Shown here: positions 14,401 through 26,142 of the stretch, piece after piece
Layout: every line of letters begins with the position of its first letter
Numbering within the stretch: position 1 is the stretch's first letter
From: Neelides folsomi
Lineage: Eukaryota > Arthropoda > Collembola > Neelipleona > Neelidae
DNA length: 64,000 bases
NCBI GenBank assembly: GCA_034687125.1
Contig: JAQGBZ010000022.1
Coordinates: 351,344 to 415,343, forward strand
Direction of reading: 5' to 3'
Notes under the pieces: generated by a model
Told to the model about the DNA's origin: nothing
Seen by the model: only the letters and a program-made list of their open reading frames with translations
Database searches by the model: none
Made by a program: the position numbers and the translations under genes

Positions 14401-15500
14401 CCTATAAAGTGAAGGAATAAAAGGCCCACTTGTGATATCGTAATGTGAAATTGAGTAGTGGCGGAGAACAAGAACAGAAATAGAATTAGTGAAGGAAGGA
14501 CAGGCCACATCGTCGTCATGTTCACTTTATAATACACATACTATGGGGAACATAACATATCGTCATCATTACTTTTACTAGCAATGTACACGTTCACCAT
14601 CGCTGTACATTTGAACATACATATCGCGGTCCTTGGGTTGACTCTGCATATTGTCCTTTAGGAAATGGTCGGACTGGATATTGGCTGTTATGTACATACA
14701 TACCAAACATTAAGTGCTTTATGTAATGTTGAGGAAGACATGATGACGAGGAAATAAAGTGAATTGGATATTCAGCAAACACCACTTATTACAAGTTGGT
14801 AAGAGTGGAAATTATCTCTTTTACCGTCCAGATTAAGAATTGGAAACTAATGTATCTATCTAGTTTTCACATTGTACATTTAATGTAGTTTGTTTTTGAT
14901 TAGCTTACTTACCCTCTCCTTGTACCTCTTGTTAAGATAATGGCTAATGATAGCAACATTATTCTAAAGGATGATTTGCCATATTACGAGCCTCGCGATA
15001 AACAATAAGTTGAAGCAAAAAATAATAATGAGGAACGAGAGATTAAATAAATTAACGAAATGAGCCTTTTGCATGAGAAATAAAATACGGACAGTGGTAC
15101 TCGCATTTAAACTACACTTTGTTTGCACACTCTTCGTGTTTGTGTTTATCATATCTACTTAAATACGAGTACTAAATATGGGAGCTTACGGGCATTAAAT
15201 CCACTGCGTCTTTCCATTTGTTAAGATGGATTTGGAGGAGAAACGGCAGGCTTTCCCCTCGGTCTGACGCCTATCATGCCCAAGCGAAATCTCCTGGCGA
15301 GGATTCACAACTCTTCCACTCCGCTTCTACAACTTATATAATAACATTCATCTCATTGTGTGATCTCTATCAAACAAGTCGAGGAACATGAATGTATTCA
15401 TTTTATTAACCCTTTTGATTGCTTCCCTTCTTCAGCAGATGGATTCGAAACACACTTGTGGCTGAATGTGCCTTATTACTTGCTATTTAATCTCAAAACT
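5403..15500. other. Gene-poor flank of the Iroquois gene, likely regulatory DNA
   Basis: About 10 kb with no exon I can support on either strand. The many open frames (longest 154 codons at 10002-10466) start with non-ATG codons or lack homology-like features and splice context; they reflect the lower stop-codon density of this GC-richer DNA. Iroquois genes in animals generally sit in large gene-free regions filled with enhancers, so a cis-regulatory role is a reasonable inference, but no specific enhancer can be named from sequence alone. Confidence 0.4.
14114..14146. repeat. (AAT)n microsatellite
   Basis: Eleven AAT units, interrupted by a single T-to-G change in the fourth unit. Confidence 0.9.
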
Positions 15501-16970
15501 TATAATGAGAATAATGACCTACGATTAAGTGCCTTCTAATATCATATTGTATTTTAATAATAATCTTTAAATTTTCTAAATCGGTATTAGAGTGAAAAAT
15601 TATTTATGAGCACTTTTTAGTTTTTAATTTAATTTTTAATTTTAAAATCATGATTACTATAATTAACTGTTAAAAACTACAAGTACTCGGTTGGTTAACA
15701 TTTCAGTTAATTCACTGGTTAATTTCTAGTATATGGAAAAAATACTTTAAAAATAATAGTAATAAATAATAATATTTAGCGTGACTTAATTTAATTTAAT
15801 ATATTATTATGAAAATGTACGAGTAATTATTATGAGTAGCTTGTGAAATAAATGCATCATATGAAATAATTTTTTACTGTTTTTTATTCTCAAAAAATGT
15901 GTAGATCATAAAAGTATTTTAAGACGCTTATTCAATCACGTTTAAAAAATTGCTATTAAAGTCATTGTGAAATTTAAAAATATTTAAACACTTATAATCT
16001 AAAGATTTACCTATTTAATTAGTTTCTTTATAATTATTCAATTAGTATAATGTTAGGCATAACAATTTTAACGCGCCTTTTTAAAAGGCTTTCGAATAGC
16101 AATTGACACATTACATAATTGTCATAATTCTAATTACCTACTATTATTTATTACAATATACATGCACATGTATACACAAACGATATTAACATCATGTTCA
16201 GTATTTTGTTAAATCACTTGTTTCTTCATTTCTATTGGGTATGTACAATCCTGTATAATTATATCATAGACTTCCATAATTCATAATTGTCAATTATTTA
16301 TGTACTATAGTGTTTTGTTTGACACGATTGAACGCGTCGTTTTGTCTTAATGCCATTAAATCACAGTTAGCTTACTTATAATATATTATAATTGAATCAA
16401 TTTGAATTCCCTTTTTTTCAAATTTGATAATTTCCTAATTTCCATTTACCATTCAATATTCAATATTCATTTACCTGTAGAGCCCGGTAAACTGTAATGT
16501 TATTATAAGATTTTTCATATTATTATAGGTAAATTCCGGCCGATTTACAATTATAATTATTAGTTGTAGGTAAGACTTAATCGGACAGTGAATATTTTAT
16601 AAGTATGTTTATGTTGTAATAATAATATGTATTTATTTATAGTAAGTATAGTTTTATACCATATACTAGTGTAGTACGTAGTATTTATAACGTTTCGATT
16701 TATAATTTTAAATTGAGCTTTATTTTGGTTGCGTAATTGTAATTAAATAACATACTAATTAAAAACAAATTCATTACGATTGAATCATAAGTACTTATTC
16801 TGTATTTAATGCATAATTAAAAATAATTATACAAAATTATGCCAGTGCAGCAATTCATTTATCGAATCTTTTTACCTAATATTACATAGTATTGGTACTT
16901 ATTAGTATTTGTATTTATCATTATTATGAACATTTTAAACTTACAATTAGAGTTATAATTAATTGAAATG
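15500..16970. other. Very AT-rich intergenic sequence
   Basis: Composition changes visibly near 15.5 kb from GC-rich to strongly AT-rich with short TAAT/ATTA runs. No open frame of note and no RNA gene was seen. It separates the Iroquois flank from the 3' end of the acyltransferase gene on the other strand. Confidence 0.5.
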
Positions 16971-16973
16971 AAA

Positions 16974-16979
16974 TTTATT
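16974..16979 (-). terminator. Polyadenylation signal of the acyltransferase gene
   Basis: AATAAA on the minus strand (TTTATT on the plus strand), about 70 nt downstream of the TAA stop at 17048-17050. Confidence 0.55.
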
Positions 16980-17047
16980 TTATAAAATACGTATGAAAAC
17001 GTGAGTTGACTATGTACAAAAATTATCCTAAGTAAACTAATAGTAAA

Positions 17048-20000
17048 TTATGGAATGGCAATTGTCAAAGCGCAATGGTTCTTCGTTGACTCTTCGTCTT
17101 CCTTAATAACCTGAAAATAATAAACATTTTCGTTAAACTCATCATTAAAATTAGTAATAATAAGTATAAATTTAAGTAGCCGTAAATTATTATGAAATTT
17201 GCAATATCAATTTACCTCGTTATAGAGCATATCAAGCTCATTTTCGAATAATTTAACAAATTCATCGAGTTTCGCCTGACTCGCCATAAGTTCATGACTG
17301 ACACGAATGGAGAAATAAGCTCCTTCAGCGTAAGTCGTTACACATGCATTGACACCTTTCAAAAAATAATTTTTAATTTATAGAATTCATTTATTGTAAA
17401 TGAATGGTTAATAGATAGGTACAAATAAGTACAAATAATGAATATACAAACTAATATTAATATTAGATATACTCTCCCGGCCACAGATCTAGGCAGACGA
17501 AATTTTCGCTAAATTGGCATCAAGTATAATAACTGTTTTTTAAAATTACATGGCAATTCACTATAAAAAACCTTACATGTTATTTGACAACGTTATCCTA
17601 TTTTCTCATATTAAAATAAGTAAAATGCATTATATTTCAATAACTTTATATAGTTTTCACGCTTTTATAATATGTTTTGTTTATCTGAGAAGAAATAAGG
17701 TAAATTAAATTTTCGTCTGCCTAGATCCGTGGCCGGGAGAGCAAACAGGTATTATAATTACATAGTATTAATAAATATAAACAGGTAAAAATATCCAAAG
17801 CTTGTGTGTATAATGTAATTTCTAATTTCATATATTTTTTGTATCGGTAATATGTTATATTTCATATTTTTGATTATACCAGTGCGACATCCCAGAGCAA
17901 GAATCGGGAAAGAATGAAGAACTTTCTTTCCAAATAGATTGACTGAATTGAGAGAGCCAGGAATTGAGCTGAGAACGACAGGAGGAAGATTTCTCTCGCC
18001 CCAGGAACAATAAGCTCTTAGAATTGGTCCAGGTAAGATGTAAAGGCCCCGGAAGGTTTGCCACATGATCCCATGGAGTCCGCTCTTATAGCTCATTTTC
18101 AATCTCTTCTCGAACTCGTTCATTGTTTTCAAAGTGTTTCGGCAGACGGTGAGTTTTGCATGGAGCCAAGCACTGAAACGGTTAGCAAATTAACCTTGGT
18201 GCAGTTCTAATTACTTTATATCTCTCCCTTGTTTCAGGAACTTTAATGGTTGTTGGGCTAAGGATGTATTATTAAAACATAATAATGTAATCGCAAATTA
18301 CACATGGTTAGTGAGGATATATTTCCTCCCAGGCCAAGGAGCCGGAACGACCATCCGTAATTCTTCAATTTTATCTTGTAGCGTTTGGTCGAGGCAGCTC
18401 GAGAGGAGGCCGGCCAAGACGGAGCTGAAAAGACATTTGTTCTTTCGTCGAATGACGCGGATCTTTTCCAGGTCGAGGATCGAGTAAGCACAGTAGGCAC
18501 TCCCTCGCTTTTCTATTCAATCATTAATCTTAATTAGGATTTCTCAAGCCTCCATCATTAGTTTCATTAATAAGGGAATAATGAAATGGAAAACGATCGA
18601 GGAAGAGTAATGAGACATGCATATTAAATATTGAGTAAAGGAGGACGACAATCCTCTTCATTTTTTTCACTCTCACAGGTGTGGAGTGACATAATATTAG
18701 TGTAGGGTGAAGTATGTACTTTTGGGACGACAGGCTTTCATCGTGGCGAGGTAGTAGGAGTAGCTTGAAGAATAAGGAAACCAGAACCACGCATAGACCC
18801 AGTGGGCGAAAGTGAAACTTCGCACCTTCTTCTTCTCAATGTTCGTCCAGTTCCCATCTGAGAACAATTCCAAGAGGGTCATGAAGGAGACACCGTCGCC
18901 GATCATGTGATGGAGTTTGATCATCAACGCTGTCCGATTCCCCGTCATCTTTACCAGGCAAGCGGCCCAGAGCGGCCCTCCTGGTATGAAGGGCATTTGA
19001 GCGTAGTTGGGGAGCCATGTCCGCATGTCGTCATCGGAAAGAACTTCGGGAATGGAAGACACATGGTCCGAGACCTTAAGAAAATGAAACAATGAACCAT
19101 GCGTTGTTGTTGCAAAAGATTAAAGGTGAAGGAGAATCTGATACTATTTTAAGAATCTCTCGTAACTCTCTCTTTCTGCGTTCAACCCCTGAATTGTTCG
19201 ATATAAGAGTCATTGAATTAAAAGAAGGTTGTGCGATTCTAATTTTACGACGAGACTACCAACAATGGTCTGCATCGGTCTTTAACTCATTTAATAACTT
19301 ATCCTGTAAAAAATAAATACGTAATACTTGACATACACATAATTGATTTATCCAGGGGTATCTCGATTAGAACCGTATTGTTTGCAAATCCTCTCTCTCT
19401 CTCCTTCATCATCCTACTTGATTCGCATACTGATGATTCACTTCCTATATCTTGTAATGAAAGGAACGAATAAAGAAGCTCGCCTCTTTTAATCACTCTA
19501 CTGGTCTACAAGTACAGATATACGCAGTATCATTATAAACTATTTTACATATAATATCTATTCTGTATTATCTACCCACTAAATATACAATTCTTCTATG
19601 AATTATCTAATTGTGTTATTTTCCATACATGGCATGTAGCAAATTTGCAAAAGATGCAACATCCTGAATCCTGCAAGGCAAGGTGAGAATCAAATCCCCA
19701 TTTATAATATTTGCTGTATATAAAGACAATTTACATTTTTATACATAAAATTATAGAAAATGATTAGGGATTGAAAGTGATACGTAATACGTAAAAGGCT
19801 ATTAATTAAAGGTTAATATCAGACAGGATAAAAAATATTTAGATATTATGAGTCCTGCACATAAGACTTTCAATCAATCATAATGAAGAACCCCATTTGT
19901 ATAATGAATTTTATAAATGCAATTAATCTTTTTTATATAATCCTTCTTGCGCTATGTAATTTTTATATAACAATTAAATATTGAAGTTTAAAATTGCAAC

Positions 20001-23000
20001 AAAATTAAATGTACAATTAATTAGGGAAATATACAAGTTCAAAATTATTCGTCCTTGTATATACTACCTACTTATACCTATATTAGGTAGTAATATAAGA
20101 TATAACTTCATAGTAGCTACCTATTTATCTTACTATTGTTGTACTTTTTATGATTCAGGATTTCAGGAATATCTTTAATGTGTATTCTCTAGAAACGATG
20201 AGATTGTAAGCTTAATGCTTGAACGTTCATTATATTTATTATGTATTTCAGGTAATTTTCCTTTATACCAACGTTGCGTTGTAAGAATAAATGGGTTTCG
20301 ATGTATTCATGAAGACTCACATTTATCTATCGTTAGTAATTATGCAATAGTAGGAATACGAGTCCGCTGTGAGAGTTTCTTCGGAATGTCATACAAATAA
20401 ATACATGCATTTACTTCCAACATTGTTGCTTTTTCGCACACTTTATATGATAACGATTGTTATATTCAATGTCTGCATTACTCACCATACCAGAAGGATC
20501 ATACCCTCATGGTCTATTCAATTCTTGTATCAACACATGCTTAAACATTTGGTAATCCCAAATAAGTGATATTGAATAAAAATTTGTAAAATGAGTAAAA
20601 AATGAAAAATATTTACACTTTCAAAAATGATCTTGCATGATGAATAGATGAGACAGAAGAAATGTTTTGCGACTTCTGAATAAATGGTTAGAGGTTGAAC
20701 GAAAAACAGACCTTTGGTTTGGCAAAGAATCGCTTTGAATATTAATGTAAAGGTTATCTTTGTAAAAACTTGGTTTTCTGCAAATGAATGTAGTTGTATT
20801 CACAATGCATAAAGTCCAGAAATCAGCTTTCTACGATCACAACTTTACCACTGATTGGCGAATGTTCACCATTCGGTAATATTATGTGCTTTTGGATCTT
20901 ACCAAATAATTACACAGGTCTTACATACAAGACTTGTGTACAAATAATTGTTAATCCTACATCCATTTTTGTAAGTAACTTTCCTTGTCCATAAAGTGTT
21001 TTGAATGAGTAAAATTATGTTGAAACATTAAAGGCAAATACAATTCTGATCCGTATTTATCATCCCAAATTTAATTCATTCACGTTTCATGCTAATGTCG
21101 TTGATTAAACAACTGATAGAACTACACCTGTATTTTTAATTGCAATCCTCGTTTTCTCTTTCATTGACTTAATTTAACATTTCTTGGTAAACTTTCATAC
21201 ATACCTATAAATACATTTCTATTAAGTATATAGGACTTACATATGGCATATTTACTCCCCAACGGCGAATGAATTGAGAAAATCTTTGGTACGATTACCT
21301 TCCTATGCGGAGTATGTATTTATATGTTGTTGTATATAATATATGATATATATGAATAAGAATAATTCTTTTGAATTCGAAAAGCTTACCAAGAATAAAA
21401 TCTAAAATTGTATGATTATGTATTCTGGTAGCCTTTGGTTGTCTTGTAATACATTATCTATGAAGTTCTCTGTTTGAGAATGCAATAATCGAGTGCTTTT
21501 TGCATAAACATTTTGCAAAAATATCTTGAAATTCGCAATGCATTTTTCTCTTTGTATGAAATAAGCTAAAGAACTTTTACACTCAATTATCTATAATAAA
21601 CTTGTTGGCTACTCAAGTGTGGGAATGTTTTATAAGAAGTTTTGTAAAGAAATTAAATTGCTGTATACTTAAAGGAAGTGATTAAACATAATTTATGAAG
21701 GAATAACCCTTGCAGCCTAGAACTTTAAAGTAATTTTTAAGTTAAAATAATTACGATTACAATAATTTCTGATGAAATGAAACACTGAAAAGTATTTAAT
21801 TTTTTAATGACAAGTTTTTCACAATTAAAAGAGTCCTTTTATCATGCCTAACAAAAAATGCCATTTTCGAATTTACACACACGCAAATAAAATGTGTAAA
21901 AGATGAAATAATTTTTAGAGAATATTTAAACCGATTAATATAAAATATAATGTAATTTGTCTAATTAATATTTAGAGTACATTACATATGTGCCATCTTG
22001 TCATTGTGTCATTCAATCTTGATGTAGTGAATTGTTTGATTCATCGGTCACTCTACATATTTTGTAAGTGGCAAATTAGCCATCGATTTAAAAAATCTTG
22101 CTTAATAAGATTAAAGACACTTACAATTAATATTTCTTATGCTATACTAAAGGAGTGTGTATTTAATGAATTTGGTTTTTACAAAAATTTCAACTTCTTC
22201 ATGATTTAAAAAAGAAGTTGGCCATGAACTTATATGTAAAAAATTGTATATTGGAAGCAGAATGTTTATTAGGTATTGGATATATGAGATTAAGTTGCCC
22301 GTGTAAAATGAACGTATTTCTTGATTAGGCTTAAAATTTTGCAATCTTATTGGATATTCATAGATTTTTAACATCAATTTTATGTAGCCTACATAAGATA
22401 ATTTGACTACTTTGATCGAAGAGATTTAAGATTAAAGAATGTGCACTTAATTTCTATGTGGAAAATTCAAGTGTAATTTATTATTTCAAATTACAACACA
22501 GAGATTAATGTTTTTTTTTGTAAAATACGACAGATTTCGATTTTCAGTACAACGAACTATAGCCGGTAATCTCTAATGAAGAATAACCCCATTTAATGAT
22601 AATAGTAGATGCATTCCGAAGTTCATCCAAGTTTTGTTGAACTATTGTTTTTATACATCGATTAAAGTAATACTCCTTTCCGATCAAAAGTTGAAGAACA
22701 ACTTGAGGTGCATGAAATTTAAATTCGTCGGAAATTTATAAGTACCATACATGCTACAAAAATCTTCTCACAATATATGGAAACCAATTAGCTTCTTAGA
22801 GGTTGCAACTTGGGTTAACCATTTTCTTGACTTTTGGAATTAAACTTTACATTAGAAATGTGAAAAGTGTGATAATATTGAAAATTCCATATTTTAATCA
22901 TTATATGGTTGACAATGATCTTTATTTGCTTATCATAAAATGATCAGGGTGAATATAGGAAAAGAAATGATAATAAAAAGAAAATCAAAAAAATGTATAA

Positions 23001-23738
23001 TCTTCACCAGTCAACCTCAGTCTAGTTCACATTGCCATTACTTTTATGACACGAGCTTTTCAAATCTTTTTAATCTACTTGAAGGTATTAACATAGAAAA
23101 TAAGGCTTTCGTGACATTTGATATAAGAACCATTTTTCATTAAAGATGCTTTTTTTCGTTCATGTCTTGAACAGCGTGCGAAGGGATTTCACAATTAAGC
23201 ATGACTCGCCACAAGCCCAATGATAAAGATTTTTCCTATTTTCATTAAATATTTTCGCGTGGCAGAAAGTGAAACAAGTATTGGAATTAAATGTTCCTGA
23301 ACAGCTTTAAAATCAATAACAAAATTGTTGATCAAGGAGAAATCTTACTTTAAAATCTGGAATTTTTTCAAGGAACCAATAACCACCGAAGGTAACAGGC
23401 CGACACGTCAACTTGATGAAATCCTGTTTTTCTAAAAGCCGCACTCTTATCGCTGTCCTCACCGTCTCCAAATCCACGTCCCCGTCCATGATCGACACAT
23501 TCACGACACTCTTCCTCGGCTTGTCGAAGAAGGAGTCAGAAATAAAGGTGAGGTCTCGCGAATTGAGCGTGACCAGAAACGCCGGCTTCTTCAACTTCAC
23601 CACCAAGTTGACGAGAAGCCTATAGGCGCACAGGGGCAGAAGAACGATTGAGTAGAGCGGGGTCGCAACACCAATTATGAGGGCCCAGAGGGTCAAGTTG
23701 AGCCCGATCTGGAACAGGAGAAGGAGAACGTTTCCCAT
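17048..23738 (-). CDS. WS/DGAT-like O-acyltransferase (wax ester synthase/diacylglycerol acyltransferase family)
   Basis: Six coding exons on the minus strand: 23349-23738, 18720-19074, 18302-18503, 17880-18172, 17216-17355, 17048-17110; total 1443 nt, 480 residues. All junction phases agree. The protein starts at an ATG with two hydrophobic segments (about residues 4-24 and 26-46), so it is probably a membrane protein, likely of the ER. The condensation-type active site HHMIGDG (HHxxxDG) lies at about residues 185-191, in exon 2. Exons 3-6 fit the WSD1-like C-terminal half, including an FSIRVSHELM strand and an acidic LFENELDMLYNE helix near the end. Family knowledge: transfers acyl groups from acyl-CoA to fatty alcohols or diacylglycerol, giving wax esters or triacylglycerol; arthropod substrates are poorly known. 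The least certain junction is the acceptor of exon 3 (GCGAG|GG), chosen on phase despite a weak pyrimidine tract. A MITE-like element sits in the fourth intron. Confidence 0.88.
17472..17741. mobile_element. MITE-like element with 31-bp terminal inverted repeats
   Basis: The left end (17472-17502) begins CTCTCCCGGCCAC; the right end (17711-17741) is its reverse complement with one mismatch over 31 bp. The 270-bp unit has an AT-rich, non-coding interior. It lies in the intron between coding exons 4 and 5 of the acyltransferase. No clear target-site duplication is visible, so the superfamily is undecided. A non-autonomous DNA transposon is the simplest reading; a simple hairpin is the alternative. 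Confidence 0.7.
19075..23348 (-). other. First coding intron of the acyltransferase (4.3 kb)
   Basis: Runs from donor AAA|GTAAGA to acceptor TTCTTAAG|GTC on the minus strand. AT-rich; no exon, RNA gene or transposon was recognised inside it. A 9-bp inverted repeat TACTACCTA/TAGGTAGTA lies near 20060-20091. A 73-codon frame on the plus strand at 21988-22209 has no supporting context. Confidence 0.6.
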
Positions 23739-24707
23739 AATAATGGCACGATTTCGATGACCGGGACAGATATCAAGAAGAGTTCATCGCTCAACCAACA
23801 CGCTTCGAGCTGTTATGTAAAGGACCACGTTCAGGTGGACTGGGAGAAGGAAACTGCCAACTTTTGCTCAACTCCACTTTCACTTGTTCACTCGCTCCTC
23901 ACTGAGGTAAGAGCCTCTTGTGACTCGGCCAATACATATGAGGATAATAGTGCAAAAACCTGCTTTGATAAGTGCGAATATCTACAGACACTCACCAAGC
24001 CCAACAACTATCCTGACCCTCCCTCGAGTCTCTCATTCCCCAAGAGTGGAATCCAAAAGGGGGTCACTATTCCTTCCAAGACAATGCTTCTGTGAGTTCA
24101 CCCCCTTCCTAACCTAGCACACCTCAACTATTACAAATTACCACACCAGCGAACTTCTCATGATTTCCACCTTATTCTCATCATGCCATCCTTTATCGTG
24201 GATTATTGGCTAATGTGGAACTCAAGTATTCCACTGTGAAATTCAATTTTTGCCTTTCAACAATGCACTTCCATGTTCAGGCCATTTAATGCTTAGCTTC
24301 TCAGTTCCTCACATCGACTCTCTGCATGACTCCAATCGAGCAATTTTCCAAAACTACATCAAGCTTGCAGGCCAATTGTCGCTATACAACCTTTACGCTC
24401 ATTCATAAAATTATCATGTTATATCTCTTTGATCAAAATTCTTACGATAGGAAAAGTTTCCGCGTAGGCGACCTGTCCCAAACTCAATGTAAAGTTGTAA
24501 AGGCAAATGTAAATGAACCATAAAATTATTAGTAAAGTCGTTATATTATATCATGGGTGACTAATGAGTATATCAAGAAAAGTAATCTCACGGTGTTTGC
24601 CCTTAAGATCATAATTTTTCTTTTCCTCCCGTTTCCGCCCCAATATGCATTTTCTTATCTTTCATCTACCGACACGAAAGAGGCGTAACAGATGAAAGAA
24701 ATTCGTA
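23739..24707. other. Intergenic interval with acyltransferase promoter and a divergent ORF
   Basis: Holds the 5' flank of the acyltransferase gene and, beyond it, the 3' flank of the secreted-protein gene. A plus-strand ATG frame of 112 codons (23757-24095) starts only 18 bp from the acyltransferase ATG. It resembles no known family and may be chance, since it overlaps the expected 5' UTR and promoter. Confidence 0.4.
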
Positions 24708-24713
24708 TTTATT
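24708..24713 (-). terminator. Polyadenylation signal of the secreted-protein gene
   Basis: AATAAA on the minus strand about 60 nt downstream of the stop codon at 24772-24774. Confidence 0.55.
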
Positions 24714-24771
24714 TACTTATTAAATATTTCACACTGTATAATTATGAATTTGTTCGCGTACAAAATTGGAT

Positions 24772-26142
24772 TTAAGATAAGTACAATTTGTAATGGACCA
24801 ATATTAAATTTGGGATTAAGTAAACTAAATTACAATTAATTGATATGAGATTTTCGCCGCTTTTGAGATATTCGTGTCTTGGGGTTTTACGTTTATGATG
24901 ATTTTTATGTTGACCTTTTACATCATTTGCGTCATGATGGGACATTTTGGCGGATTTGACGCGAGGAGACGCCTTGTCTGATTTTTCATTTCCAGATGCA
25001 TTAGAAATTTCCTGTTTTTCGTTGACCTTTTCATGGTAATGACGTCCTTGATTTTCCATTTGATCATTATTTTTTGAATGGAGGACTGGTTTTGGCGGCT
25101 CAGTTCGATCTTCCATCCATACGAAGTTTGGATCTTGTGTCATCATCGCCAGAGCACTATCGTAATATCCTTTTCTAACCTCTCCAAAATTCTTATTCTC
25201 TTGGGCATATTTCTCTCTATTGACATGGACTTCTTGGTTGACCCTTTCTTGATGTTCAAATTTGTGTTTTTGGGCAAGTTGGTGGATTTTGTCTTCTTCT
25301 TCCATTTCCCACATGGTTTTTCGAGGCGGCTCCTCACGTGGCTGCAAATGTTTCCTCATTGCTTCTTCTGCTCCTTTTTCCGCCTTTTGCCTGCTATTTA
25401 ATTTTTGCAAAGCTTCATTGGCAAGTCTTTCCTCCGTTTCTTGACGATTTTGTTTTTGGTGCTCGGAATGCTATAAAAATTTATTTTACCTCAATTAAAA
25501 TGTTATTTTACTCTAATTGAAATAGAATGCCTAATTAATTATTTACGATGAGTTTAATAATCAATTATTGGCTTATTGGTAATTTGAGCACACGTGTGAT
25601 TTGGAATTGTGATGGGAGTTTTGCGGTCGATTGTAATGACCATTTCCTTGATGTACTGAGGGGTTTCCTTCAGGGTCATATGAAGGCATATGATGAGATT
25701 GCGCCCCGTTTCCTTGATGTTGTCCCTTCTCATTTTGCAATCGCTGTGAATTCTGGTTCCAATTATATTGCTGGTAATTAGACTGTTGATGTTGCTGTTG
25801 CTGTTGGTGGTGCTGCCGGTGGTCGTTGAATTGATTATTCTGAGTTTGAAACGATGGTGAATGATTTGTCTGCTCCCTTTCACGAGCATCTAAATCTATG
25901 ACGGCTTTGTAGTAGTCTTGTAGTTCTGGTTCAAGATCCTCTATTTGGGTTATATGTCGCTTTGATTTGTCACTCCTTTGTTTCGCAACAATCTCTAATT
26001 TTTCCTTTTCGAGAATTTTATGATGTGTGGGAGAGTAATGGGCTGGCTCCACTTTCCATGCACTGATTTCTTCCTCTTCCCCATTTACAACTTTCATTAA
26101 CACAATGAGGATCTCTACTTTGAGTATCACCGCTAAATTCAT
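24772..26142 (-). CDS. Putative secreted His/Gln/Asn-rich protein, family not recognised
   Basis: Two exons: 25594-26142 and 24772-25470, joined in phase 0 (CAC|GTGTGC donor, TTTTTATAG acceptor), giving 415 residues. It starts at an ATG followed by a hydrophobic stretch (residues 3-20) ending near VVNG, a likely signal peptide. Next comes a charged region with a PELQDYYKAVIDLDARERE segment (about 70-95), then a low-complexity region rich in Gln, His and Asn (about 95-185), a long charged helical region rich in Glu, Lys, Gln and Arg (about 185-280) with coiled-coil character, and a Lys/His-rich tail. I do not recognise the family. Nucleobindin-like proteins were considered because of the charged helices, but no EF-hand is present. 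The 3' exon could end earlier if there is another splice, since its last 30 residues become hydrophobic and less coding-like. Confidence 0.72.

Noticed and set aside
18907-19316. Plus-strand frames overlapping the acyltransferase active-site exon
   Set aside because: They are antisense shadows of the HHxxxDG-containing exon and its flank.
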